A DNA stretch of 64,000 nt, taken from contig CAWFCV010000024.1 in NCBI GenBank assembly GCA_963814435.1, forward strand, positions 206,020 through 270,019, given 5' to 3'. Made by a program: the position numbers and the translations under genes. Shown here one piece after another: positions 54,056 through 62,983 of this stretch. This stretch comes from JAEUPI01 sp963814435 (GTDB lineage Bacteria; Pseudomonadota; Gammaproteobacteria; Burkholderiales; Burkholderiaceae_C). Each line of letters begins with the position of its first letter. Within the stretch, counting starts at the first letter, position 1. A model generated the notes under the pieces. That model did not search any database. It saw only the letters and a list, made by a program, of their open reading frames with translations, and had not been told where the DNA came from.

Positions 54056-54403
54056 ATGCTGCCTCCGTTCACCGTCAATCAATCCTGGGCCATTCTCAGC
54101 GGCGCCATCCTGCTCGAGGTGGCGGGCACGACCTGCATGCGCCTGAGCGAGGGTTTCAGCCGCTTCACGCCGTCGGTCTTGATCTTCGTCTTCTACGCCG
54201 CCTCCTTCGCGCTCAACACGCTGGTGATCCGCACGCTCGGCCTGAGCGTCGTCTACGCCGTCTGGTCGGGCGTGGGCACGGTGCTGACGGCGCTGATCGG
54301 TTACCTGTACTTCAAGGAGCCGGCCACCGCGCTGAAGATGATCAGCACCGGATTGATCATCATCGGCGTGTTCGGCCTGCACAGCGCGTCGCGTTCGGTC
54401 TGA
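54056..54403 (+). CDS. Small multidrug resistance (SMR/EmrE-like) transporter
   Basis: 115 aa with four membrane helices. The essential Glu is in LLEVAGTTCMRLSEGF of helix 1, and YAVWSGVGTVLTALIGYLYFKEP is the signature of helices 3-4. SMR proteins exchange cations or guanidinium for protons. It lies between egtD and a methyltransferase that is coupled to egtB (9 bp from the latter's start), so the usual drug-efflux label may not describe its job here. A guanidine riboswitch was looked for upstream and not found. Confidence 0.88.
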   Translation: MLPPFTVNQSWAILSGAILLEVAGTTCMRLSEGFSRFTPSVLIFVFYAASFALNTLVIRTLGLSVVYAVWSGVGTVLTALIGYLYFKEPATALKMISTGLIIIGVFGLHSASRSV

Positions 54404-54412
54404 GGCCCGCGG

Positions 54413-55051
54413 ATGAGCGCGCGCACACCCAACGACCTGTCGATCGAGCGCTACCGCCGGGTCGCGAAGCGCTACGACGACTCGGCGCAGTTCACGATGC
54501 CGCTGCGACAACGCACGATCGCGCTGCTGCAACTGCGCCCCGGCCAACGCGTGCTCGACGTCGGCGCCGGCACCGGGCTGAGTTACGCGCTGCTGCACGA
54601 CGGCGTCGGCGAGTCGGGGCGCGTGCTGGCGTTCGAGCAGAGCCCGGAGATGTTCGCCCAGGCCCGCGAGCGTGTGGCGCGCGAAGGCTGGAGCAACGTC
54701 TGGCATTGCTGCGCCAGCGCCGAAACCGTTGAGTTGCCGGAACTGGTCGACGCGGTGCTGTTCAACTACGTGCACGACATCACCCGCACGCCGCAGGCGG
54801 TGGCCAACATCCTGCGCCAGGCCAGGCCGGGCGCACGGATTGCCATGGCCGGCATGAAGTTCTTTCCCTGGTGGACCGGCCCGCTCAATCTGCTGGCCTG
54901 GCTGAAGAACAGACCCTACAACGCAAGGCCGGCCGATCTCTGGCACCCTTGGGATATCGTGCAGCGATATTGCGACCGCTTCGAGCGCCAGGCCACCCAG
55001 TTCGGCATGGGCTACATCGCCCATGGCGTCACGCGTCAGGAGGCATCATGA
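54413..55051 (+). CDS. Class I SAM-dependent methyltransferase, coupled to egtB
   Basis: 212 aa. Motif I VLDVGAGTGLSYALL near residue 50, motif II region FEQSPEMFAQA, motif IV LVDAVLFNYVHDITRTP. UbiE-like fold; substrate unknown. The stop overlaps the egtB start as ATGA, and an AGGAGG site for egtB lies inside its last codons. The tight coupling suggests a role in the same pathway or its by-products, but that is inferred from position alone. Confidence 0.78.
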   Translation: MSARTPNDLSIERYRRVAKRYDDSAQFTMPLRQRTIALLQLRPGQRVLDVGAGTGLSYALLHDGVGESGRVLAFEQSPEMFAQARERVAREGWSNVWHCCASAETVELPELVDAVLFNYVHDITRTPQAVANILRQARPGARIAMAGMKFFPWWTGPLNLLAWLKNRPYNARPADLWHPWDIVQRYCDRFERQATQFGMGYIAHGVTRQEAS

Positions 55052-56356
55052 ATCCGTTGCAGCAACCCCGGCTCGACACGCACGCGCTGGCGACGCGGTA
55101 CGCGCAAGTGCGCGCCCAGAGTCTGGCGCTGGCCGAACCGCTGAGCGAAGCCGACTGCCAGGTGCAGTCGATGCCCGACGCGAGCCCGACCAAGTGGCAT
55201 CTGGCGCACGTGACCTGGTTCTTCGAGACGTTCGTGCTCGAACGCCACGAAGCCGGCTTCGAGCCCTTCGATCCGCGATTCCGGGTGCTGTTCAACAGCT
55301 ACTACCTGCAGGTCGGCCGCCAGCACCCGCGGCCGCAGCGCGGGCTGATCTCGCGGCCGTCGCTGGCGGAGGTGAAGCGCTACCGCGCCGCGGTGGACGA
55401 GCGCATTGACGCGCTGCTGCACCGCGCGCACGACGCGGCCATCGACGCGTTGGTCGAGCTCGGGCTGCAGCACGAGCAGCAGCACCAGGAACTGCTGCTG
55501 ACCGACATCCTGCACGTGTTGTCGTGCAACCCGTTGGCACCGGTGTTCCGGCCGACCTGGCCGCTGGCACCGGTGGCACCGCTGGCGCTCGACTGGGTGC
55601 CCTATCCGGGCGGCCTGGTGGAAATCGGCCACGACGGCGAGGGTTTCGCATTCGACAACGAAGGGCCGCGGCACCAACTCTTCCTGCAGCCGTACGCGCT
55701 GGCCAATCGGCTGGTCACGCACGGCGAGTGGGCGCAGTTCATGCACGACGGCGGCTACGACGATCCACGCTGGTGGCTGTCGGCCGGCTGGGACTGGGTG
55801 CGCAGCAACGGCATCGCCGCGCCGCTGTACTGGCAGCGCAGCGGCCGATGACGCGCACGACTGGCACAGCTTCACACTGCACGGCCTGGTGCCGATCGAC
55901 CCGCACACGCCGATCACGCACATCAGCTACTTCGAGGCCGACGCGTATGCGCGCTGGGCCGCCGACCGGCTCGGCGTCGACGCCCGCCTGCCCACCGAAG
56001 CCGAGTGGGAGCACGCGGCCGAGCCGAATCAGGACGCGCGGCGCAGCGCCGGCAATTTCGTCGAATCGATGGCCCTGCACCCGATGCCGGTGGCCCGCGC
56101 CGAGGCGGCGCCGATGCAGCTCTTCGGCGACGTGTGGGAGTGGACCCGCAGCAGCTACGCGCCCTACCCCGGCTTTCGCGCGTGGGACGGCGCGGTGGGC
56201 GAGTACAACGGCAAGTTCATGGTCAACCAGTACGTGCTGCGCGGCGGCTCGTGCGCGACGCCGCGCGCTCACGTGCGCGCCAGCTACCGCAACTTCTTTC
56301 CGACCGACGCGCGCTGGCAGTTCAACGGTGTGCGCCTGGCCCGCGATCTCCATTGA
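55048..56356 (+). CDS. egtB: Ergothioneine biosynthesis protein EgtB (frameshifted)
   Basis: About 436 aa non-heme iron sulfoxide synthase. DinB domain with WHLAHVTWFFETF and the HxxxHxE iron site LQHEQQHQELLLTD near 135, then an FGE-sulfatase domain (VEIGHDGEGFAFDNEGPRH; ARLPTEAEWEHAA; DVWEWTRSSY; RGGSCATPRAHVRASYRNFF). One base is out near 55845, between YWQRSG and DAHDWHSF. It oxidatively joins cysteine or gamma-Glu-Cys to hercynine. No EgtC/EgtE was found in the window; those steps may be encoded elsewhere. Confidence 0.92.
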
Positions 56357-56391
56357 TCGCGCCCATCAATAGAATCAAGGAGCTACCCGAC

Positions 56392-57033
56392 ATGACTGGA
56401 TCCCTGCTGCGCAACCTGGCGGCCGCCGCGTTCGGCTGTCTGATCACGCTCGGCGCGCAGGCGCAGAACTACACGTCGCCGAACAACGGGCCGTTTCGCA
56501 CCACCAGCGACGGCGCCGACACGCTGCTGATGCTCGAAGGCCACGACGCGGTGGCCTACTTCACCCAGAACGCCGCGGTGAAGGGCGACCCGGCCATCAA
56601 GCTCGAACACCAGGGTGTCACCTACCGCTTTGCCAGCGAGGCCAACAAGGCCGAGTTCCAGAAGGCGCCCGAGAAGTACATGCCGCAGTTCGGCGGCTTC
56701 TGTTCCAACGGCATCAACTACGCGGTGCCGTGGGGCAGTGGCGGCGGACCGAACACCTGGCGCATCTACCGCGGCAAGCTCTATGTGTTCGGCGGCCAGA
56801 AGTCGCGCGATCATTTCGAGATGGAGACCGAGGTCAATCTCGAACGGGCGCACCGATACTGGAACGACGAGGTCGCCGGCTCCAACGCGCTGTTCACCCG
56901 CTACAAGCGCCTGATCCTTCGCGTGCCGCACTACAAGACCGACAAGGCACTGCAGGACGAGTGGGAAGCCAAGCTCGCCGCCAAGACGCTGCCGGTGATG
57001 CCGGGTGCGGCACAGGTGGTGCCGGCTCAGTAG
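56392..57033 (+). CDS. Exported YHS-domain protein
   Basis: 213 aa with a signal peptide (MTGSLLRNLAAAAFGCLITLGAQAQ). The YHS domain has LEGHDAVAYF and VTYRFASEANKAEFQKAPEKYMPQFGGFC. Such domains are metal-linked in other proteins; the single Cys of FGGFCSNG is conserved. It starts 35 bp after egtB with an AAGGAG site and may be co-transcribed. A role in sulfur or selenium chemistry is not demonstrable. Confidence 0.82.
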   Translation: MTGSLLRNLAAAAFGCLITLGAQAQNYTSPNNGPFRTTSDGADTLLMLEGHDAVAYFTQNAAVKGDPAIKLEHQGVTYRFASEANKAEFQKAPEKYMPQFGGFCSNGINYAVPWGSGGGPNTWRIYRGKLYVFGGQKSRDHFEMETEVNLERAHRYWNDEVAGSNALFTRYKRLILRVPHYKTDKALQDEWEAKLAAKTLPVMPGAAQVVPAQ

Positions 57034-57045
57034 TGCGCGTCCGCC

Positions 57046-57955
57046 TCAGGCGCGGTGCAGCCGGCGCAGGCTGTCGGCCTGCGCGAGCGTGGCGCGGTAG
57101 CCGGCCTCGATGGCGCGCTCGCGGAACTCCCGCGACAGGTTGACCCAGTAGCCGAAGTCCGGGTGCAGCACCAGGTCGGCCAGCACGGCGTCGGTCTGCA
57201 CGAGGGCGCGCTTGCGCAGGTCGTCGCTGCGGTAGCGCTCGGCACCGGGCGGCGCGCGATCTTCGTGCGCCGAGGCGTCGACGGCCAGCACGCGTGCCGC
57301 GCCGAGCTGGCGGGCCACGCGCACCGGCAGCGGTGCGAACCAGTCGGGGTCGACGAACTGCTCGCCGCGGATGCGCACCGGTGCGAACTGCCCTTCGATG
57401 GCGGCCGACGCCTGCACCGCGAGGCCAACGTCACCCCCGGTGAACGCCACCACCGTGGCGTCGCGCCGTCGCACCGCCACGCAGGCCATGCGCACCGGCA
57501 TCTTTTCGAGCAGCCGAATCGGCGCGTGCTGCCGCACCAGCTCGGCCACCGGCGCGCCACTGAATCGCTCCTCGACCCACAGCGCCAGCCGGGCCATGCC
57601 GCTGGGTTGGAGGTCCAGCGCCAGGGTCTCGATCGAACGGGCCGACAGCCCGGCCGCGCGCAGGCTGCCGACCAGCGCGCCCACCGACGCGCCGACGATC
57701 AGGTCGGGCTGCAAACCCAGTTCGTCGAGCGCCTTCAGCACGCCGACGTGGACGAAGCCGCGCGGTCCGCCCGAGCCGAGCACCCAGGCCGTGCGCACCG
57801 GACGGTCGAGCGCCAGCGGCGCCGGCGCATCGGGTCCGTCGTGATCGATGTCGGGGCTGAACGTGCACCCGGCCAGCGTGGCCGCCGCCGCGCCGGCCAG
57901 CACCACGCCGCGCCGGGTCGGATGCCGGCGCCTGACGGCCCACCGGGCTGTCCAT
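57046..57955 (-). CDS. Patatin-like phospholipase lipoprotein (frameshifted at N-terminus)
   Basis: About 302 aa. Patatin marks: oxyanion loop LGSGGPRGFVHVG, nucleophile Ser in GASVGALVG, and a C-terminal Asp in FVDPDWFAPLPVRVA. A lipobox AAATLAGC follows a basic RRHPTRRG segment, giving a Tat-like lipoprotein signal. ATG 57955 overlaps the ATP-grasp stop as TGATG and is preferred, which requires one corrected base near 57925. GTG 57906 is the alternative. Catalytic Ser and Asp are both present. Confidence 0.82.
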
Positions 57956-59301
57956 CAGGTGACGGCCTCGGAGACGGGCGTCAAGGCCGGACCGAGCGTC
58001 GCATCCGCAGGCAGATGAATCCGAATGTCGGCGTGCGGCCAGTCGAGCAACGTGCATGCCCGGCGGTACCGGTCGTGCAGGTCGTGCACGTCCGCGCCGT
58101 CCAGGTGCATCACGCCGTAGCGGTGACTACCCAGCCATTTGAAGTCGCGTGCCAGGCCGCCGCCTTGCTTGGGCATGGCCAGCAGCCACGCATCGGGAAA
58201 CGCCTCGCGCAGCGCACGTTCGTGCTGGCGCGTCGGCGCGGCGGGAATGGCATCGTGCTCGAAACTGCGAAACACGAAGCTCGCGGCCGCACCGGCGCGC
58301 GGCTCACCTTGCATGGCCGCCGCCGGATCGCGCCCGTGCGCCAGCGCCAGCGAACCGGCGTGCGCGTCGATGCCGGCCACGCGCCGGTACAGATCGGCCA
58401 GCTGCGACGCCAATCGCGGATTGAACTCGATCACCTTGAGTTCATCGCGCGCGGCGTCGTAGAAGAATTCCATGTTGAAGAAGCCGTGGTCGAAGCCGAT
58501 GGCCTGCAGGAAGCGCGCGGCCACGTCCAGCGCACGCCGCTGCACCGCGGCCGGCAGGCGCCCCGGCCACTCGAAGCGCTGGAAGGCGTGCGTGCCGGGG
58601 TACATGATCGCGTCGACCACGCCCAACGCGCGCACCTCGCCACGGTAGGCGTAGCCATCGAGGTTGTGCTGCGACGCGTCGACCGGCCGCTCCAGCATCA
58701 TGCCGTGCGCCGTAGGCACGCCGGCGGGCAGGCGCTGGCGCGCAATGCGGTCGAAGGGTTCGACCAGGCGGCGGATGATCCACAGCTCGGCGGCGCCGAA
58801 GCGCGTCAACGCGGTCAGCTCGGCATGGCTGCGCACTTGGCGCGCCAGCACCGAGAACGCCGCCTTGATCGGCTTGATGAACGTCGGGTAGTGCAGCCCG
58901 CCGGGGATCGGGTCGCCGTAGCGGGCGTCCAGCGTCGCGAACGGCAGGTTGGCTTCGGGGCAGACGCGTTGCATCACCTGACGCGCATACAGCTTGTGCT
59001 GGCACGCCAGCACCGCCTCCACCGGCGTGCCGGGCCAGCCCATGCGCTCGGCCAGCAACGCGGCGGCGAGTGCACCGAACTGCTCGTGGTGCGACACCAC
59101 CGCCGACCAGCCGCGTCGCTGCGCCTGTCGCGCCAACCGTTCGACGAAGCGCGTCAGGTCGAAGAACGCAAGGCGCGCGTTGCTCGGAAACGAGAACAGG
59201 TCGAACCCGGCGCTGTCGGTCGGCCAGCGGTCGGACAGTCGGCCAAACGCGTCCTGGTCCCAGTCGTAGTTGAACAGAACGAGCGTGCGGCCGACGGTCA
59301 T
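57955..59301 (-). CDS. ATP-grasp superfamily protein
   Basis: 448 aa, intact. A preATP-grasp-like N-terminus (LVLFNYDWDQDAF, SHHEQFGALAAAL), a central lysine HYPTFIKPIKAAFSVLA, and the metal-binding FFNMEFFYD / KVIEFNPRLASQLADLY near 290-320 mark the ATP-grasp ligase fold. It probably forms an amide or peptide bond with an unknown amino acid. The stop overlaps the patatin-lipoprotein start (TGATG). No close characterised relative was recognised. Confidence 0.8.
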   Translation of the reverse strand: MTVGRTLVLFNYDWDQDAFGRLSDRWPTDSAGFDLFSFPSNARLAFFDLTRFVERLARQAQRRGWSAVVSHHEQFGALAAALLAERMGWPGTPVEAVLACQHKLYARQVMQRVCPEANLPFATLDARYGDPIPGGLHYPTFIKPIKAAFSVLARQVRSHAELTALTRFGAAELWIIRRLVEPFDRIARQRLPAGVPTAHGMMLERPVDASQHNLDGYAYRGEVRALGVVDAIMYPGTHAFQRFEWPGRLPAAVQRRALDVAARFLQAIGFDHGFFNMEFFYDAARDELKVIEFNPRLASQLADLYRRVAGIDAHAGSLALAHGRDPAAAMQGEPRAGAAASFVFRSFEHDAIPAAPTRQHERALREAFPDAWLLAMPKQGGGLARDFKWLGSHRYGVMHLDGADVHDLHDRYRRACTLLDWPHADIRIHLPADATLGPALTPVSEAVT

Positions 59302-59331
59302 CGTTGCAAGGGCCCGCCGGCGCGCGCGGTG

Positions 59332-60144
59332 CTAGCGGCCGGCGTCATTGAGCGACCAATCGTAGTCGAGGAACACCGGCGTCAGCCGGCGCGAGCGCAG
59401 CTGCTCCTGCACCGCGGGGTCGGGGCTCAGCTGCGCGGCGTAGCGGGCGAAGACGTCTTCGACCTTGTTGAAGCCTTGATGCCCTTTCTCGAAATCCTCG
59501 CGGAACCACTTGAAGATCGAGCTCACCTCGAGCTTGTCGGCACTGGCGCGGTTGCGCGTGCGGTCGCCCAGGAAGCGGCGCATGCCGTCTTCGAGCTGGT
59601 CCTCGATGCGGTCGGCCGTGAAGGCCTCCGGCCGCAGCGCCGGGCAGCCGATGCTCGCGCAGACGATGGCCGCATGCACGCGCGGGTCGTTGTACTTCGG
59701 CCGCAGCTGCTCGTGCTCGATCCAGTCGAGGTTGCGTGACTCGCCCAGCAGCCGGTAGAACGACTTCTTCCACGGCGACGACCAGACGGGTGCCAGGTCC
59801 TTGATCGACTTGAGCTTCGGATACTCCGTCAGGATCAGCTCGACGGTGAATGCGTTGTAGGCGTTGATCAGGAACGCCATCTGCTGCGGGCGCGAGAAGG
59901 CCGCGAACTGCTCCGGCGTGACCGCCGAGTAAGCCTCGAGCACGGTCTTCAGCGCCGCCCGGTCCGCAGCCATCCCGGCGTAGGCCACGCGGCTTTGCTT
60001 GTTGTCGGGCAGCCAGCGCACGTGGCGCTTCAGCAGCGCGTCCCAGGCCGCGTGCAAGTGGTCGAACGCCTGCTGGGCGAACAACGGCACCAGCCAGCCG
60101 CCCGCGGCCAACCCCAGCACCAGACTGCGTCGTCGTGGCTTCAT
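59332..60144 (-). CDS. DUF547 family exported protein
   Basis: 270 aa. Tat-like signal MKPRRRSLVLGLAAGGWLVPL. The DUF547 core holds AFLINAYNAFTVELIL, KSFYRLLGESRNLDWIEHEQLR and HAAIVCASIGCPALRPEAF, the Cys/His set of the family. ATG 60144 has an AAGGGACACG site upstream. Stop is 30 bp before the ATP-grasp start in the same direction, so these three genes form an envelope-related unit. Function unknown. Confidence 0.85.
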   Translation of the reverse strand: MKPRRRSLVLGLAAGGWLVPLFAQQAFDHLHAAWDALLKRHVRWLPDNKQSRVAYAGMAADRAALKTVLEAYSAVTPEQFAAFSRPQQMAFLINAYNAFTVELILTEYPKLKSIKDLAPVWSSPWKKSFYRLLGESRNLDWIEHEQLRPKYNDPRVHAAIVCASIGCPALRPEAFTADRIEDQLEDGMRRFLGDRTRNRASADKLEVSSIFKWFREDFEKGHQGFNKVEDVFARYAAQLSPDPAVQEQLRSRRLTPVFLDYDWSLNDAGR

Positions 60145-60336
60145 CGTGTCCCTTCGGCAGGTGTACGCCGAAACCGGCGCTTTGTTTCCTGCCCCTGCCG
60201 CCATGTCGTTCCTGCGCGTGTTTTCTGACACGCTGCGCGGACGCCGCCAGCAGGATAGCGTGCCGCGAGCCGCCGCTGCAGCGGGAACGCCGCTGCATCC
60301 AGCCGCAGCCGGAACGCGTCGCGCGGCCGCCACGAA

Positions 60337-60360
60337 CAAGCCGCCCTTCGAGGCGGCTTG
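60337..60360 (-). terminator. Terminator hairpin after gltA
   Basis: Perfect 9-bp stem CAAGCCGCC/GGCGGCTTG with a 6-nt loop, beginning 26 bp downstream of the gltA stop on the minus strand and followed by a short TTG-TTCG segment. Likely ends the sdh-gltA transcript. Confidence 0.7.
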
Positions 60361-60385
60361 GTTTCGGCCATGGGGGTCAATCGGG

Positions 60386-61696
60386 TCAGCGCTGGCCCAC
60401 CGCCTTGACGTCGCGCCGAACGGAGCCGGAATACAGCTGGCGCGGCCGGCCGATCTTGTACTCGGGGTCGCCGATCATCTCGTTGAGCTGGGCGATCCAG
60501 CCCACCGTGCGCGCCAGCGCGAAGATCGCGGTGAACAGACTCACCGGGATGCCGATCGCACGCTGCACGATGCCGGAATAGAAGTCGACGTTCGGGTACA
60601 GCTTGCGCGAGACGAAGTAGTCGTCCTCCAGCGCAATCTTCTCCAGCGCCATCGCCAGCTTGAACAACGGGTCGTTGCCCAGACCCAGTGCGCCCAGCAC
60701 CTCGTGGCAGGATTCGCGCATCAGCTTGGCGCGCGGGTCGTAGTTCTTGTACACCCGGTGGCCGAAGCCCATCAGCTTGACATTCGAGTTCTTGTCCTTC
60801 ACCTGGCGGATGAAGTCGCCGATCTTCTCGACGCCGCCATTGCGCTGGATGTCCTCGAGCATGTTGAGCGCCGCCTCGTTGGCGCCGCCATGCGCCGGGC
60901 CCCACAGGCAGGCCACGCCGGCGGCAATGGCCGCGAACGGGTTGGTGCCGGAGCTGCCGCACAGCCGCACGGTGGAGGTCGAGGCGTTTTGTTCGTGGTC
61001 GGCGTGCAGGATGAAGATGCGGTCCATCGCACGCACCAGCACATCGTTGGGCTCGTAGTCCTCGCAAGGCGTGGCGAACATCATGCGCATGAAGTTGGCG
61101 GAGTACGACAGGTCGTTCTTCGGGTAGATGAAGGGCTGGCCGATGCCGTACTTGTAGGCCATGGAGACCAGCGTCGGCAGCTTGGCGATCAGGCGAATCG
61201 CCGAGATCTCGCGGTGTTTCGGGTTGTTGATGTCGGTGCTGTCGTGATAGAAGGCCGACAGCGCGCCCACCAGGCCAGTCAGCACCGCCATCGGGTGCGC
61301 GTCGCGGCGAAAGCCGCGCAGGAAAAACTGCATCTGCTCGTTGACCATCGTGTGGTGGGTCACGAGCTTGTGGAAATCCTTTTGCTGTTGCCCGTTGGGC
61401 AGGTCGCCGTACAGCAGCAGATAACAGGTGTCGAGGAAGTCGCAGTTCCGCGCCAGCTGCTCGATCGGGTAGCCGCGGTACAGCAGCTCGCCCTTGTCGC
61501 CGTCGATGTAGGTGATGGTCGACTGGCACGCCCCGGTGGACAGGAAGCCGGGGTCGTAGGTGAACTTGCCCGTCTGCGCGTAGAGCTTGCGGATGTCGAT
61601 CACGTCCGGGCCGATGGTGCCCTTGTAGATCGGCAGCTCCATGTTCGGGCTGCCGTCGGAGAACGACAGCGTGGCTTTGACGGAAGACGGTGTCAT
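60386..61696 (-). CDS. gltA: Citrate synthase
   Basis: 436 aa, intact, type II. Catalytic His in GPAHGGANEAAL and GFGHRVYKNYDPRA, catalytic Asp near VDFYSGIVQRAIG. It condenses oxaloacetate with acetyl-CoA. It lies 30 bp downstream of sdhE, the common end of the sdhCDAB-sdhE-gltA operon in betaproteobacteria, and is followed by a hairpin at 60337-60360. Confidence 0.97.
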   Translation of the reverse strand: MTPSSVKATLSFSDGSPNMELPIYKGTIGPDVIDIRKLYAQTGKFTYDPGFLSTGACQSTITYIDGDKGELLYRGYPIEQLARNCDFLDTCYLLLYGDLPNGQQQKDFHKLVTHHTMVNEQMQFFLRGFRRDAHPMAVLTGLVGALSAFYHDSTDINNPKHREISAIRLIAKLPTLVSMAYKYGIGQPFIYPKNDLSYSANFMRMMFATPCEDYEPNDVLVRAMDRIFILHADHEQNASTSTVRLCGSSGTNPFAAIAAGVACLWGPAHGGANEAALNMLEDIQRNGGVEKIGDFIRQVKDKNSNVKLMGFGHRVYKNYDPRAKLMRESCHEVLGALGLGNDPLFKLAMALEKIALEDDYFVSRKLYPNVDFYSGIVQRAIGIPVSLFTAIFALARTVGWIAQLNEMIGDPEYKIGRPRQLYSGSVRRDVKAVGQR

Positions 61697-61726
61697 GGTC
61701 GCGGTTCCTTGTTGCAGTTTTGTACT

Positions 61727-62005
61727 TTACGCCGTGGCGCGGGCAGGCACCCGCAGCAGGTTCAACACCTCGCGCACCTCGGGGCGATCGAGCACACCCT
61801 CGGGTTCGCGGCGCGCCAGCAGAAGCTCCAGCAGGTCGTTGTCGGCCAGATCGGTCAACGCCTGGAGGCCCTCGGCCTGGCGGGCGGTGATGCAGTTTCC
61901 GTGCCGAGCGAAGAAACGCTCGATCAGCAGGTCGTTCTCCAGCATGCCGCGGCGGCAGCGCCACTTCAGACGGTTCAGTACGACAGGGTCGAGCACGGCA
62001 GTCAT
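61727..62005 (-). CDS. sdhE: FAD assembly factor SdhE (succinate dehydrogenase)
   Basis: 92 aa. The SdhE signature KWRCRRGMLENDLLIERFF (RGxxE motif) is near residues 14-32. SdhE promotes covalent flavinylation of SdhA. A four-helix-size protein in its usual position between sdhB and gltA; the gap to sdhB holds a 131-bp repeat. Confidence 0.95.
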   Translation of the reverse strand: MTAVLDPVVLNRLKWRCRRGMLENDLLIERFFARHGNCITARQAEGLQALTDLADNDLLELLLARREPEGVLDRPEVREVLNLLRVPARATA

Positions 62006-62044
62006 GACATATCTTGGGCGGTAGCCAGCGCGGCCTCAGCCGAC

Positions 62045-62176
62045 GCCGGGCCGCTCCCAGGCCGGCTGAGCGCCCCTCGGCGGGGTGAGCCCGCACCGAG
62101 CGAGCGCCTGCGCGCTCGCCAATGGCTGGCCAACGCCTTGCAGCCGGCAAGCCGCAACACAGCGAACGAAGTGAGC
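62045..62176. repeat. ~131-bp intergenic repeat, copy B
   Basis: Aligns with copy A (40401-40531) in the same orientation, with scattered substitutions. It fills the sdhE-sdhB gap. The conserved blocks GAGCCCGCACCGAGCGAGCG and GCGAACGAAGTGAGCG are shared. Confidence 0.85.
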
Positions 62177-62187
62177 GAGCGGGCCGT

Positions 62188-62982
62188 TCATATCGCGCGC
62201 CGGACCATCAGTTCCTTGATCTTGCCGATCGCCGCCGTCGGGTTCAGGCCCTTCGGACAGACGTCGACGCAGTTCATGATGCTGTGGCAGCGGAACAGCC
62301 GGTACGGATCTTCCAGGTTGTCCAGCCGCTCGCCGGTGGCCTGGTCGCGGCTGTCGGCGATGAAGCGGTAGGCCTGCAACAGCCCCGCCGGGCCGACGAA
62401 CTTGTCGGGGTTCCACCAGAAGCTCGGGCAGCTGGTCGAGCAGCTGGCGCACAGGATGCACTCGTACAGGCCGTTCAGCTCGTCGCGCTCTTCGGGGGAC
62501 TGCAGCCGCTCCTTCTCGGGCGGCACGTCGTCGTTGACCAGGTACGGCTTGATCGAGTGGTACTGCTTGAAGAACTGCGTCATGTCGACGATCAGGTCGC
62601 GCACCACCGGCAGCCCGGGCAACGGCTTCAGCACGATCGGATCCTTCAGCCGGCGCAGATTGGTCAGGCAGGCCAGGCCGTTCTTGCCGTTGATGTTCAT
62701 CGCATCCGACCCGCACACGCCCTCGCGGCACGAGCGGCGGAAGCTCAGGGTCGGGTCGACCGACTTCAGCTTGATCAGCGCGTCCAGCAGCATGCGCTCG
62801 GAGCCGTCGAGTTCGACCTGCAGCGTCTGCATGCGCGGCGGCACGTTCTCGTCGGGGTCGTAGCGGTAGATCTGGAACGTGCGCACGCTGCCCATCGGCA
62901 CCCGCTCGAACTTGGAGTTCAGAAACGTCTTGCCATCCGACGCGGTGTCGGGCCCTGCCTCGGCGGTCTCGGTCATCGTCAT
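62188..62982 (-). CDS. sdhB: Succinate dehydrogenase iron-sulfur subunit
   Basis: 264 aa, intact. [2Fe-2S] cluster cysteines in SCREGVCGSDAMNINGKNG, further clusters in CILCASCSTSCPSFWW and CHSIMNCVDVCPKGLNP. It carries electrons from SdhA to quinone. Stop of sdhA is 1 bp upstream. Confidence 0.97.
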   Translation of the reverse strand: MTMTETAEAGPDTASDGKTFLNSKFERVPMGSVRTFQIYRYDPDENVPPRMQTLQVELDGSERMLLDALIKLKSVDPTLSFRRSCREGVCGSDAMNINGKNGLACLTNLRRLKDPIVLKPLPGLPVVRDLIVDMTQFFKQYHSIKPYLVNDDVPPEKERLQSPEERDELNGLYECILCASCSTSCPSFWWNPDKFVGPAGLLQAYRFIADSRDQATGERLDNLEDPYRLFRCHSIMNCVDVCPKGLNPTAAIGKIKELMVRRAI

Positions 62983-62983
62983 T

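Noticed and set aside
57055..62371. Long plus-strand open frames (for example 57055-59739 and 59999-62371)
   Set aside because: They are antisense to the patatin, ATP-grasp, DUF547, gltA and sdhE genes, have Arg/His/Gln-rich shadow composition and no family features.
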